Source of the DNA: VXRD01 sp965232265
GTDB lineage: Bacteria; Latescibacterota; UBA2968
DNA: 64,000 bases
Direction of reading: 5' to 3'
NCBI GenBank assembly: GCA_965232265.1
Contig: CBDDPH010000002.1
Location: 2,542,001-2,606,000, forward strand
Below the pieces are notes generated by a model. That model saw only the letters and a program-made list of their open reading frames with translations, did not search any database and was not told the origin of the DNA. Positions within the stretch are counted from its first letter, which is position 1, and the number at the start of each line of letters is the position of its first letter. Made by a program: the position numbers and the translations under genes. Positions 8,166 through 15,077 of the stretch are shown here, one piece after another.

Positions 8166-9458
8166 ATGACAACGTTATCACCCATGTTTGAGATCGCATT
8201 TGAGGAATACGGCGGGGCAGAGTGTTTTCCGGCGGATATCGACGGAGATGGGATTCCAGAGATTCTCACCTATCAGGGACCGGGGATCTTTGGGCCAGAG
8301 CCGTTCAGGAGTTGGGATTTTGTAAGTGCGCTGTTTCCCGAGTCCGTGTCTGTCTCGGCATTTCGCGCAGATGGCCGACGCATGTGGACCTGGGGAAAGC
8401 CAAATCCGCCGCACATCCCCTATATCTCTCACTCTTATGAGGCCTGTATCGCCACGGGGGATATTGACGGGGACGGGCGCATTGAGGTGGTCTTAGCAGA
8501 TGGCGATAGGGTTGTGGTCCTGGATGGCGAGACTGGGGAGGAGGTAAAGAGCGCCCGTCTTCCCGATGAGAATTACTATATCCTCCAGACCGCTGTACGG
8601 CCCACAGATAAACGCGAGGCCGCTATTGCGCTCAAAAATGGAGAGATGGGAAATGGTTCGTGGCGATATGGCGAGCCGGTGCTGGGTCTGAACGCAGGTC
8701 TGGAGCCGGTATGGGGTCCCAAAGCGATTCCGGGAGGTGGGCACCACATTCTGTCTCTGGATGTGGATGGCGAGCAGGTGTATCTAATCGGATACTGTGC
8801 CGTGGGGATGGATGGGCAGATTTTGTGGACGATGGATGCTGTTGACCCGGAAACACTGAATGCAGACCAGCAGCATGTGGATTACACGGATGTGTTTCAC
8901 ACTGCCAGCGGACCTGTTTTTTCTATTGCCGCGTCCGACAAACTGCACCTGTTTGGGGCGGGAGGCGGGACTTATTTTTCGAGAGAACACATTCATTGCC
9001 AGGGTACGGCTCTGGGATGTTTTCGTTCGGATTCTGAATTTCAGGTCGCGCTCTACAATTCGCCAGACGGCCCTATGGTGCTCTACGAACCAGATGGCAC
9101 AGAAGTGTGGAGCAGGCCCACTGAGCGTGTCTGGCCGATGGGTTTTCCCAGAGGCGGGGAAAAGCTCCGCATGCACAGAAATCGTCCGATTATCGCGCTT
9201 CGGGGGAGCCAGACATGGATCGGGTATGCCGATGGTGGATGGCCCTGGGGGATGGATGGGGATGGCGAGATATCGCTGGCGTTTTCTCCACCGGCAAATG
9301 CAAAACATCCCGATTGTCCTGCGGGTATTTTAGAGCGTACGCGGCTTGACGATATCGGTTATAGCTATGCGATGCAGGTGTGTGATATGAACGGTGACGG
9401 TAGAGAGGAAGCTTTGATCTACGACAGAAGGTTTATGTGGGTGTATGCGTTGCCTTAA
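8166..9458 (+). CDS. Soluble VCBS/FG-GAP beta-propeller protein (rhamnogalacturonan-lyase-like scaffold)
   Basis: A 430-residue protein of unknown function with repeated calcium-loop motifs: DIDGDGIPEI (near 20), GDIDGDGRIEVVLADGDRVVVLDGETGE (near 100) and a C-terminal CDMNGDGREEALIYDRRFMWVYALP. Such loops close blades of FG-GAP/VCBS propellers. No signal peptide or membrane segment is visible. The same C-terminal signature (GDGR-D/E-E-LIYDR-VY) ends 48237-49541, so the two are paralogues, and 52568-54550 carries similar repeats. It follows PhyH copy 1 by 75 bases and converges with the DapA-like gene 2 bases away. Binding or lyase activity on polysaccharide is possible but unproven. Confidence 0.72.
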   Translation: MTTLSPMFEIAFEEYGGAECFPADIDGDGIPEILTYQGPGIFGPEPFRSWDFVSALFPESVSVSAFRADGRRMWTWGKPNPPHIPYISHSYEACIATGDIDGDGRIEVVLADGDRVVVLDGETGEEVKSARLPDENYYILQTAVRPTDKREAAIALKNGEMGNGSWRYGEPVLGLNAGLEPVWGPKAIPGGGHHILSLDVDGEQVYLIGYCAVGMDGQILWTMDAVDPETLNADQQHVDYTDVFHTASGPVFSIAASDKLHLFGAGGGTYFSREHIHCQGTALGCFRSDSEFQVALYNSPDGPMVLYEPDGTEVWSRPTERVWPMGFPRGGEKLRMHRNRPIIALRGSQTWIGYADGGWPWGMDGDGEISLAFSPPANAKHPDCPAGILERTRLDDIGYSYAMQVCDMNGDGREEALIYDRRFMWVYALP

Positions 9459-9460
9459 TA

Positions 9461-10363
9461 TTACTCGGGGAGCAGGCCGATTTGATCCAGAGACGCACGG
9501 AGAAATTCCATGTCTTTTTCCGTGGCGGAGAGTTGGGGGGATCTGAGATATCGGGCAGAGACGCCGTAGAGTTCCAGGATGGCGCGCCACATGGTTTGCC
9601 AGCCGCCTCGGAAATTGGGCTGCATATCCCAGAGCGGGCGTTCGATTTCGACGGTGATTCGCCGCGCTTCGGCTATGTCGTTGCGGCAGAGAGCCTGGTG
9701 AAATTCCGAGCCGATGTGAGGGGCGAATGAGGTGGACCAGTCCATGAAGGTGGTGCAGCCAAAGGGCCATTCGAGAAGGTGACGCCACAGGGTGCCTCCG
9801 GTCATGATTTTCCAGTGGTGGCCGTATTTTTGCAGGGTTTCTACGGCATAGGCCGTGTCGCCGTCTTCTTTGAAGCAGCAGATGCCGGGTTCGTCTATGA
9901 GCATGTCCAGTGCGCGGTGCGAGGGATAGCCGACGAGCATCACAGGGATGATTTTGCCGATTGCGGCATTGTGGGCGGCTACGCCTTCGGGGTCTGAGGC
10001 GTGGAATGTGGTGACGGACATGAGCGCATCTGCGCCCCATTCGACACATCTATGGGCGAATGCTTCTGCTTGCCGGGTGGGCCAGGCCCCGGTCGCGGCG
10101 ATGGTGAGGGCGCGGCCAGTCGTGCGCTCGATGGTAAATTGTGTGAGTTGTGCGATTTCGTCTTCGCTGAGGCAGAAGTACTGGCTGTCGCCCGCTGTCA
10201 GTAAGATGACGCCGCTGCCGCCTCCAATGCCGATTTCGATGATGTTGCCCACGCCGTTCCAGTCGATGTCTCCATTTGATCGAAAAGGTGTCGGTATCGA
10301 TGTGACAGGGCCTTCCAGGAGGTTTTTGATTTCATCGGGCGATTTTCGCGATTTTGTGGTCAT
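9461..10363 (-). CDS. DapA/NanA family aldolase (dihydrodipicolinate synthase-like)
   Basis: A 300-residue TIM-barrel class I aldolase/lyase. The pyruvate-loop region reads GGGSGVILLTAGDSQY (47-62, where GTTGE is usual), the Tyr motif is GYPS (Y146) and the Schiff-base lysine is K165 in CCFKEDGDT. The altered GTTGE loop argues against lysine biosynthesis and for a catabolic keto-acid lyase or dehydratase, such as those acting on 2-keto-3-deoxy sugar acids (family knowledge). SD aaaggagtgac lies before the minus-strand ATG. It is transcribed away from PhyH copy 2 (134 bases between) and converges with the propeller gene. Confidence 0.88.
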   Translation of the reverse strand: MTTKSRKSPDEIKNLLEGPVTSIPTPFRSNGDIDWNGVGNIIEIGIGGGSGVILLTAGDSQYFCLSEDEIAQLTQFTIERTTGRALTIAATGAWPTRQAEAFAHRCVEWGADALMSVTTFHASDPEGVAAHNAAIGKIIPVMLVGYPSHRALDMLIDEPGICCFKEDGDTAYAVETLQKYGHHWKIMTGGTLWRHLLEWPFGCTTFMDWSTSFAPHIGSEFHQALCRNDIAEARRITVEIERPLWDMQPNFRGGWQTMWRAILELYGVSARYLRSPQLSATEKDMEFLRASLDQIGLLPE

Positions 10364-10421
10364 GTTTTGTCACTCCTTTTCTGTTAATTGCCGCCTTTGT
10401 AACAGTATAAGCATTTTTATT

Positions 10422-10450
10422 TTGAATTGATCCAGAAATTATCGTACTAT
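10422..10450 (+). promoter_or_regulatory. Sigma-70-like promoter of PhyH copy 2
   Basis: TTGAAT (10422-10427), a 17-base spacer and TACTAT (10445-10450). Spacing and most flanking bases match the copy 1 promoter at 6259-6287, including tattttgaattgatcc before it and ccccaatctt after it. Conservation between paralogous upstream regions is the main support. Confidence 0.72.
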
Positions 10451-10497
10451 GTATTAAATGCACTAATAAACCCCAATCTTCTTACAGGAGGTCACCG

Positions 10498-12261
10498 ATG
10501 GACCGGGAAGCGATGAGCAACGAGGAGAATTACTGCTTTGATGTGGCAGGCTATTTGCACATCCCGGGCGTGTTGAACCGAGGTGAGGTGAAGGCGCTGA
10601 ATGAGGCACTGGATAAAGGGGGGCAGAGTGAGGGGATGCTGAGATGGGATTCCCCACTTCGGGATGTGTTTCGGGATTTGATGATTCATCCACAATTGGT
10701 GTGGTATTTGAATCAGATTGTGGGCTATGGGTTCCGGCTGGACCGTGAGCCAGAGTTGTTGTGCGATGAGACCTGGGATGTAGAGGCACCCCTGGTGGGG
10801 GGCAATGAGCCGAGAAATCCGGCGAGGGCGTATTATTTTCAGAATGGTCGCCGGTATTGCCAGGCGGTGCGGGCGATCTGGGCACTCGAGGATGTGGAAG
10901 AGGGCGATGGTGGATTTGTGATGGTGCCGTGTACCCACAAGGTGAATGTGGAGACGCCAGAGGATGTGGCTACGGGTGAGGACGATATGGGTCTGACATT
11001 CCAGCCGAAGTTGAAGGCCGGAGATCTGTTTCTGGTGGCGGGGACGGTGTTGCAGGGGGTGCGGCCGAGCAAAGCGTCTCGGAGATTGTTGAGCTACGAG
11101 TATGTGGGGCGGGCGGCGATCCAGTCTGCCGGAACGGGTCCAATGGTTGCGGAGGATCCCTCTCCGGATTGGCATGCGGCGATTAGCCCCGAACAACGCG
11201 CGTCGCTTTACAAACCGGATTACGCGTATTCCACGCCTCCACCGGTGATTGTGACGGATGGCGAGACGGTAAAAATAGATGAGTCGCGAGAGGTGTTTCA
11301 CCCTTCAATTTACAGTCGGGATTCCAATTCCAATATCGATGAAAAAGAGTTCTATTTTTGGGAATTGAACGGGTATTTGATTCTCAAAGGGGTGATGGAT
11401 GAGGCGTGGTTGGAGAAGGCGAATGAGACGATTGACAAGTTTGAGGATCAGATTGTGGTGCAGGAGGAATTGTCGCGGGGGTCGAAGAGTCTGGCGGGCA
11501 CGGGGCGTCCGGTGTTGGGTGGTTTGCTGGATCTTCCCGAGCCGTATTGCGAGCCGTTTCGGAAGATGGTGGCTCACCCGCTTGTGCAACACAGGTTGAC
11601 GTGGATGGGTGGGAGCGGCGCGCGAATGAGTGGGCCGTCGGCGTTTTGTTCGGTTCAGGGGACGTCTGGCCATGCGCTGCACGATGCTGGGGAACCGATG
11701 TATCCGCCGATGGGCTATCAGTTTCAGAACGGGCGGAGCTATTCGGAGGCGGTGACGATTACATGGCAGTTGCGGGATGTGCCGCCCGGTCTTGGCGGGT
11801 TTGCCTGTGTGCCGGGTTCTCACAAGGGGAAATACCCAACGCCGCCGGGCGTGCGATCTTGCGATGATGACATGGGGCTGGTGAAGCAACTGGTGATGGA
11901 GGCGGGAGATGTGCTGTTTTTTGCCGATGGTTCGACGACGCACGGCACTACGGCGTGGAAGAATCCCATCCCGCGACGGGGTATTCTGATCAAATACTCG
12001 TCGCGGAGTTTTCACCGCAGCGGCGGGGAGATGGCGCATCCGTGGAACAGGTGGGGCGACGATATGGTGGAGGGTATGACGGACGCGCATTTGGCCGTGA
12101 TGCGCGGCACGGATAGGGATGCGCGCGATTACAATGTGCCCCGGCTTGAAGTGAAGGATGGCGAGGTGGCGGTGTCCTACGAGCGGGGGCAGGCACTTTA
12201 TAGCGGCGAAGCGCCAGTGACGCCAGTGGTTGAACAGATGCGGAATAGAACAGGCCGTTAG
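10498..12261 (+). CDS. Double-domain phytanoyl-CoA dioxygenase-like protein (intact copy 2)
   Basis: A 587-residue cytosolic protein made of two PhyH-type Fe(II)/2-oxoglutarate oxygenase units (about 10-205 and 285-505). The second keeps H395 (GHALHDAGEP), distal H482 (TTHGTTAW) and R493/R494, but position 397 is Ala, so the facial triad is H-x-A rather than H-x-D. That is the ligand pattern of 2-oxoglutarate halogenases, although many environmental PhyH proteins also lack the Asp. In the first unit the matching positions are V100 and Q186, so it probably binds no iron and is structural or regulatory. SD acaggaggtcacc. The stop overlaps the convergent PhyH gene by 4 bases. Confidence 0.85.
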   Translation: MDREAMSNEENYCFDVAGYLHIPGVLNRGEVKALNEALDKGGQSEGMLRWDSPLRDVFRDLMIHPQLVWYLNQIVGYGFRLDREPELLCDETWDVEAPLVGGNEPRNPARAYYFQNGRRYCQAVRAIWALEDVEEGDGGFVMVPCTHKVNVETPEDVATGEDDMGLTFQPKLKAGDLFLVAGTVLQGVRPSKASRRLLSYEYVGRAAIQSAGTGPMVAEDPSPDWHAAISPEQRASLYKPDYAYSTPPPVIVTDGETVKIDESREVFHPSIYSRDSNSNIDEKEFYFWELNGYLILKGVMDEAWLEKANETIDKFEDQIVVQEELSRGSKSLAGTGRPVLGGLLDLPEPYCEPFRKMVAHPLVQHRLTWMGGSGARMSGPSAFCSVQGTSGHALHDAGEPMYPPMGYQFQNGRSYSEAVTITWQLRDVPPGLGGFACVPGSHKGKYPTPPGVRSCDDDMGLVKQLVMEAGDVLFFADGSTTHGTTAWKNPIPRRGILIKYSSRSFHRSGGEMAHPWNRWGDDMVEGMTDAHLAVMRGTDRDARDYNVPRLEVKDGEVAVSYERGQALYSGEAPVTPVVEQMRNRTGR

Positions 12262-13076
12262 ACGGTTCTGTTATCCAGCGAGTACTCGCGGTTTCCATTG
12301 GGACCGCCGCCGATTGCCCAAGTGCCGCGGAAGAGGGTTCGCCGTTTCGGGGGCATGGCTTCGATTGTTTCGTGGTCGAGGTTGAGGCGGTGCCATTGCG
12401 CCCAGATGGAGTTGTAGCAGTTGAAGACCGCGCATCTCGGGTTGTTCGGGTTGATCCAGTCGTTGGCCGCGTGGATCAGGCTTTCCGTGAAGATGACTAC
12501 CGAGCCTGCGGGACAGCTATAATCTTCCATTGCGTCTCTCATACTGGCTTCCCATGGGGAGCCGCCGATATTTGGCCGAAACCGATCCGGGCCTCCGTAA
12601 TTGAAGTGCGCTTTGTGTGAGCCGCTAAGAAAAGAGGTGCCGCCCTGTCCTGCCACGACTTCCTCGAGTTCCCACACGACCCGGGTCAGCCCGGCAAAAA
12701 TTTTATTTCCCGCGACCTGGTAGCGCATGGCATTGGCTTGCTGGGGCGGACGCACGACGTGGGGCATGCCGTTGTCTCTCCGTTCCGATTTGTCCCATCC
12801 GGGAGGTCGCACGGTGGTGAAGGAGCCTTCGCAGCGGAAGCCGTAGCAATCGTCCCTCACAAAGGGGCCTTCGGATAGGATTTCGTTTAGAATGCCCACG
12901 ATTGCCGGGTGGTCCAGCAGGTTCTGAAGCGCGCCTTCGTAACTCCGCCTGGCACCGGCATATACTTCGGCTTTCATCTCTTCTATTTTGGCTGCTGATA
13001 GTACAGAAGGTAGCATGATCCAGCCGCGAAGGTCGAAGAAGAATTTTTGTTCGTCGGTCATGGGTATGGGTGTCAT
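12258..13076 (-). CDS. Phytanoyl-CoA dioxygenase family protein (H-x-V variant)
   Basis: A 272-residue single-domain PhyH-type oxygenase. Family features: FDLRGWIMLPSVLS at the start, GGTSFLSGSHKAHF (146-158), distal H202 in TESLIHAAN and R214 for the co-substrate. The first metal motif reads MPHVVRPP, so H106 is followed at +2 by V108 and the usual Asp is absent. SD gggaggaaaa precedes the ATG. It lies 10 bases after the Gfo/Idh gene on the same strand, a two-gene operon. Its stop overlaps the convergent double-domain PhyH gene by 4 bases. Confidence 0.85.
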   Translation of the reverse strand: MTPIPMTDEQKFFFDLRGWIMLPSVLSAAKIEEMKAEVYAGARRSYEGALQNLLDHPAIVGILNEILSEGPFVRDDCYGFRCEGSFTTVRPPGWDKSERRDNGMPHVVRPPQQANAMRYQVAGNKIFAGLTRVVWELEEVVAGQGGTSFLSGSHKAHFNYGGPDRFRPNIGGSPWEASMRDAMEDYSCPAGSVVIFTESLIHAANDWINPNNPRCAVFNCYNSIWAQWHRLNLDHETIEAMPPKRRTLFRGTWAIGGGPNGNREYSLDNRTV

Positions 13077-13086
13077 TTTTCCTCCC

Positions 13087-14337
13087 TTATATTGGTCCGT
13101 TGGCGAGGCGAACGGTTTCGCCGCCTTGGTCGATGGATTGCATTGCAGACAGGATCATTCGCGTGGCTTCCATGCCGTATTGGCCATCTACTGGGGATGG
13201 ACCGCCGCGGGCAAATTTGGCAATTTCCTGAATGAGTTTGCGGTCTGCGCCGAAGTGAGAGGTTTCAAAGGCTTCGGCTTTGCATTGTATGATTTCTTCT
13301 CTGCGTTCCCCGTAGTCCGTTACGAGGTCGATTTCGCCTTTCAGGCGCGTCAAGATCATTCGGCCTTTTGTGCCGACGAGTTCAAAGGTTTCTTCATCTT
13401 CGGCTTGGGGACCGTAAATGGCGTAGAAGATGGAGGCGACGATTCCATTGTCGTATTGGAAGTGGATGGATGCGTGGTCGAAGATGTCTGCGCCGGGTTT
13501 ATATACGCAGTTGTCTTTTCGGCGCATGGGATCGGTTTCCTGGGCGAAGGTCTGGTCAATCGCGCCCCGGGCCTGATCCTGTGTACCCGTTTCGACCAGC
13601 TCCGCTCGATAGGGGCAGGTCCAGTCCTCGCAGACGGCACAAAATTCGGGGGCGTCTTCGCGTACTTCAAAGAGGTTGCGCCCCCCAAAGGCGTTGACCT
13701 GAAGACAATGGCCCCCCGCAAACCAGTTGAATACGTCTGTGTAGTGCGATGCCTTGTCGTTGAGCGCGCCGCCGCTCAAGGCCCGCGTGCGGTGCCAGGT
13801 CATAAAATAATGCGTGTAGGGGATTACGGCGCGAATGAGCATCATTTTGAGGTCGCCGATGACGCCGCTTTTCAGCAGGTTGTAGAGTTCGATCCAGGGC
13901 TGTTCATAGCGTCTGGTAAAGCCCATGATCATCGGATTATTTGATCGGTGTTCTTCTTTTTGAATGGCTATGGCGTCTTCAAGCGTGTGGGCAATGGGTT
14001 TGTCCAGATAGACCTTTTTGCCCGAGCGCAGCGCGGGTATTGCCGCTTCGCGGTGGGCCGCCGTGGGCGTGGTGATGACAATCAGATCTACGTTGTCGTC
14101 GGCTATCAGGGCTGTTGGATCGCGGTAGAATGCGGGGGAAAAAGCCTTGTTGCCCGCTGCCGCCGCGATCCTGTTCACATCTTCAAGGGCGATGTGCATT
14201 CGGCTTTCTGTGCGGTTGCAGAAGGCGGTGATTGTGATGTCCAAGTCGCTGGCTTGTTCGGCAATTTGATGGGCAATACAGTTGATGCCACGGCTGCCGG
14301 TTCCGATGATGCCCACGCGAATGGTGTTTGTTGTCAC
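13087..14337 (-). CDS. Gfo/Idh/MocA family oxidoreductase
   Basis: A dehydrogenase of about 416 residues. It shows the Rossmann motif VGIIGTGSRGINC, TTPTAAHREAAIPALRSGKKVYLDKPIAHT (DKP in place of EKP) and the second-domain motif RALSGGALNDKASHYTDVFNWF. The start was set at GTG 14337 because ggagaaa lies 8 bases upstream. ATG 14352 and ATG 14397 are in frame but have no SD, and the longest version would translate a flanking repeat. It is co-transcribed with the PhyH at 12258. A cysteine-rich insert (CAVCEDWTCPYR) is unusual for a simple sugar dehydrogenase. Confidence 0.88.
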   Translation of the reverse strand: MTTNTIRVGIIGTGSRGINCIAHQIAEQASDLDITITAFCNRTESRMHIALEDVNRIAAAAGNKAFSPAFYRDPTALIADDNVDLIVITTPTAAHREAAIPALRSGKKVYLDKPIAHTLEDAIAIQKEEHRSNNPMIMGFTRRYEQPWIELYNLLKSGVIGDLKMMLIRAVIPYTHYFMTWHRTRALSGGALNDKASHYTDVFNWFAGGHCLQVNAFGGRNLFEVREDAPEFCAVCEDWTCPYRAELVETGTQDQARGAIDQTFAQETDPMRRKDNCVYKPGADIFDHASIHFQYDNGIVASIFYAIYGPQAEDEETFELVGTKGRMILTRLKGEIDLVTDYGERREEIIQCKAEAFETSHFGADRKLIQEIAKFARGGPSPVDGQYGMEATRMILSAMQSIDQGGETVRLANGPI

Positions 14338-14371
14338 TGTTGGTTTCTCCATCGTGTACTGTAAAAATTCG

Positions 14372-14399
14372 CCAATTATTCCGAAAACAAAAGCCATCT
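14372..14399 (+). repeat. Direct repeat, left copy (flanks nucleotidyltransferase module)
   Basis: CCAATTATTCCGAAAACAAA followed by AGCCATCT. It matches 15003-15031 with about four differences including one gap. Together the pair brackets the nucleotidyltransferase and its truncated partner. Confidence 0.6.
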
Positions 14400-14542
14400 G
14401 CGGTTTTTTGGAGAATGGGGATTAGTCGCGTATCTGGTCGGCGTCGGCCAATCCTTGCCCGCTGGATCCGTGTTACCACCTGTTCGATGGCCGCCAATTC
14501 GCTGCGGATGCGTTCGGCACTTACAAGATGGCGGGCGATCAC
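14400..14542 (-). pseudogene. Truncated 5' fragment of a HEPN/HepT-like partner gene
   Basis: A GTG at 14542 overlaps the nucleotidyltransferase stop (GTGA), the layout used by MNT-HEPN pairs. The frame reads VIARHLVSAERIRSELAAIE, then QVVTRIQRA, a charged helical stretch that could be the first helices of a HEPN-type protein. The family-like sequence ends near the left direct repeat, and the frame then runs into the antisense of the Gfo/Idh gene and stops at 14183. This looks like a partner gene cut off by the rearrangement. The family assignment is tentative. Confidence 0.4.
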
Positions 14543-14904
14543 AACTCGATCCCTTCGCGCTCGATAACCGCTCTTAGAGAAGGTCTGCAATAGGCTATAT
14601 CGACCAAATTTATTTCAATATCCGGATCGAGGTCCATGACCGCGCCCAGGGCACGCCAGGTGTCTTCTGGCCGCAGGCCCCAGGCGGCGATATCCACATC
14701 GGACCAGCGGTTGAACCCATCCCCGTGCGCCAACGAGCCAAAGAGCACGACCTGATTGGCATTGAAGTGCGTCTTGAGCAGGTGGGCGGCCTGTTGTGCC
14801 AGCATCCAGGCATGCTGACGACGCACGCGCAAACGCTCCTTTTCAGCGCGGTGACGCTCGCGGGCACCTTCTCGGTAGGCGGCCATTTCAGTGGGTGTTA
14901 TCAC
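14539..14904 (-). CDS. MNT-type nucleotidyltransferase domain protein
   Basis: A minimal nucleotidyltransferase of about 121 residues. The signature is intact: VVLFGSLAHGDGFNRWSDVD, i.e. GS then a D-x-D pair (SDVDIA), with a later acidic strand (DIEINLVD). Starts further up (to 15006) would translate repeat sequence, so GTG 14904, with aggg about 9 bases upstream, or ATG 14886 is preferred. In two-gene MNT-HEPN modules this protein adenylylates and neutralises the HEPN RNase. Here the partner seems truncated. The gene also lacks the G-ending codon bias of its neighbours. Confidence 0.72.
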   Translation of the reverse strand: MITPTEMAAYREGARERHRAEKERLRVRRQHAWMLAQQAAHLLKTHFNANQVVLFGSLAHGDGFNRWSDVDIAAWGLRPEDTWRALGAVMDLDPDIEINLVDIAYCRPSLRAVIEREGIEL

Positions 14905-15002
14905 TCTCGGAATCCCTCGTGATGCGTAGGGGCAAAGCCTCTTTGTGAAAAGAAATACTGATCGAAACCAAAAAATTGTCGTGTCCCACGGTGAAGAATA
15001 TA

Positions 15003-15031
15003 CCAATTATTTCCAAAAACAAAAGCTATCT
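15003..15031 (+). repeat. Direct repeat, right copy
   Basis: CCAATTATTTCCAAAAACAA followed by AAGCTATCT, the partner of 14372-14399 in the same orientation, 631 bases apart. A 'gtaggggcaaagcct' element resembling the one at 5103 lies nearby at about 14935. Confidence 0.6.
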
Positions 15032-15077
15032 TGTGACGCTCGGGATGATTTTGGGACGTTTATGAAAGGATCGGAGT

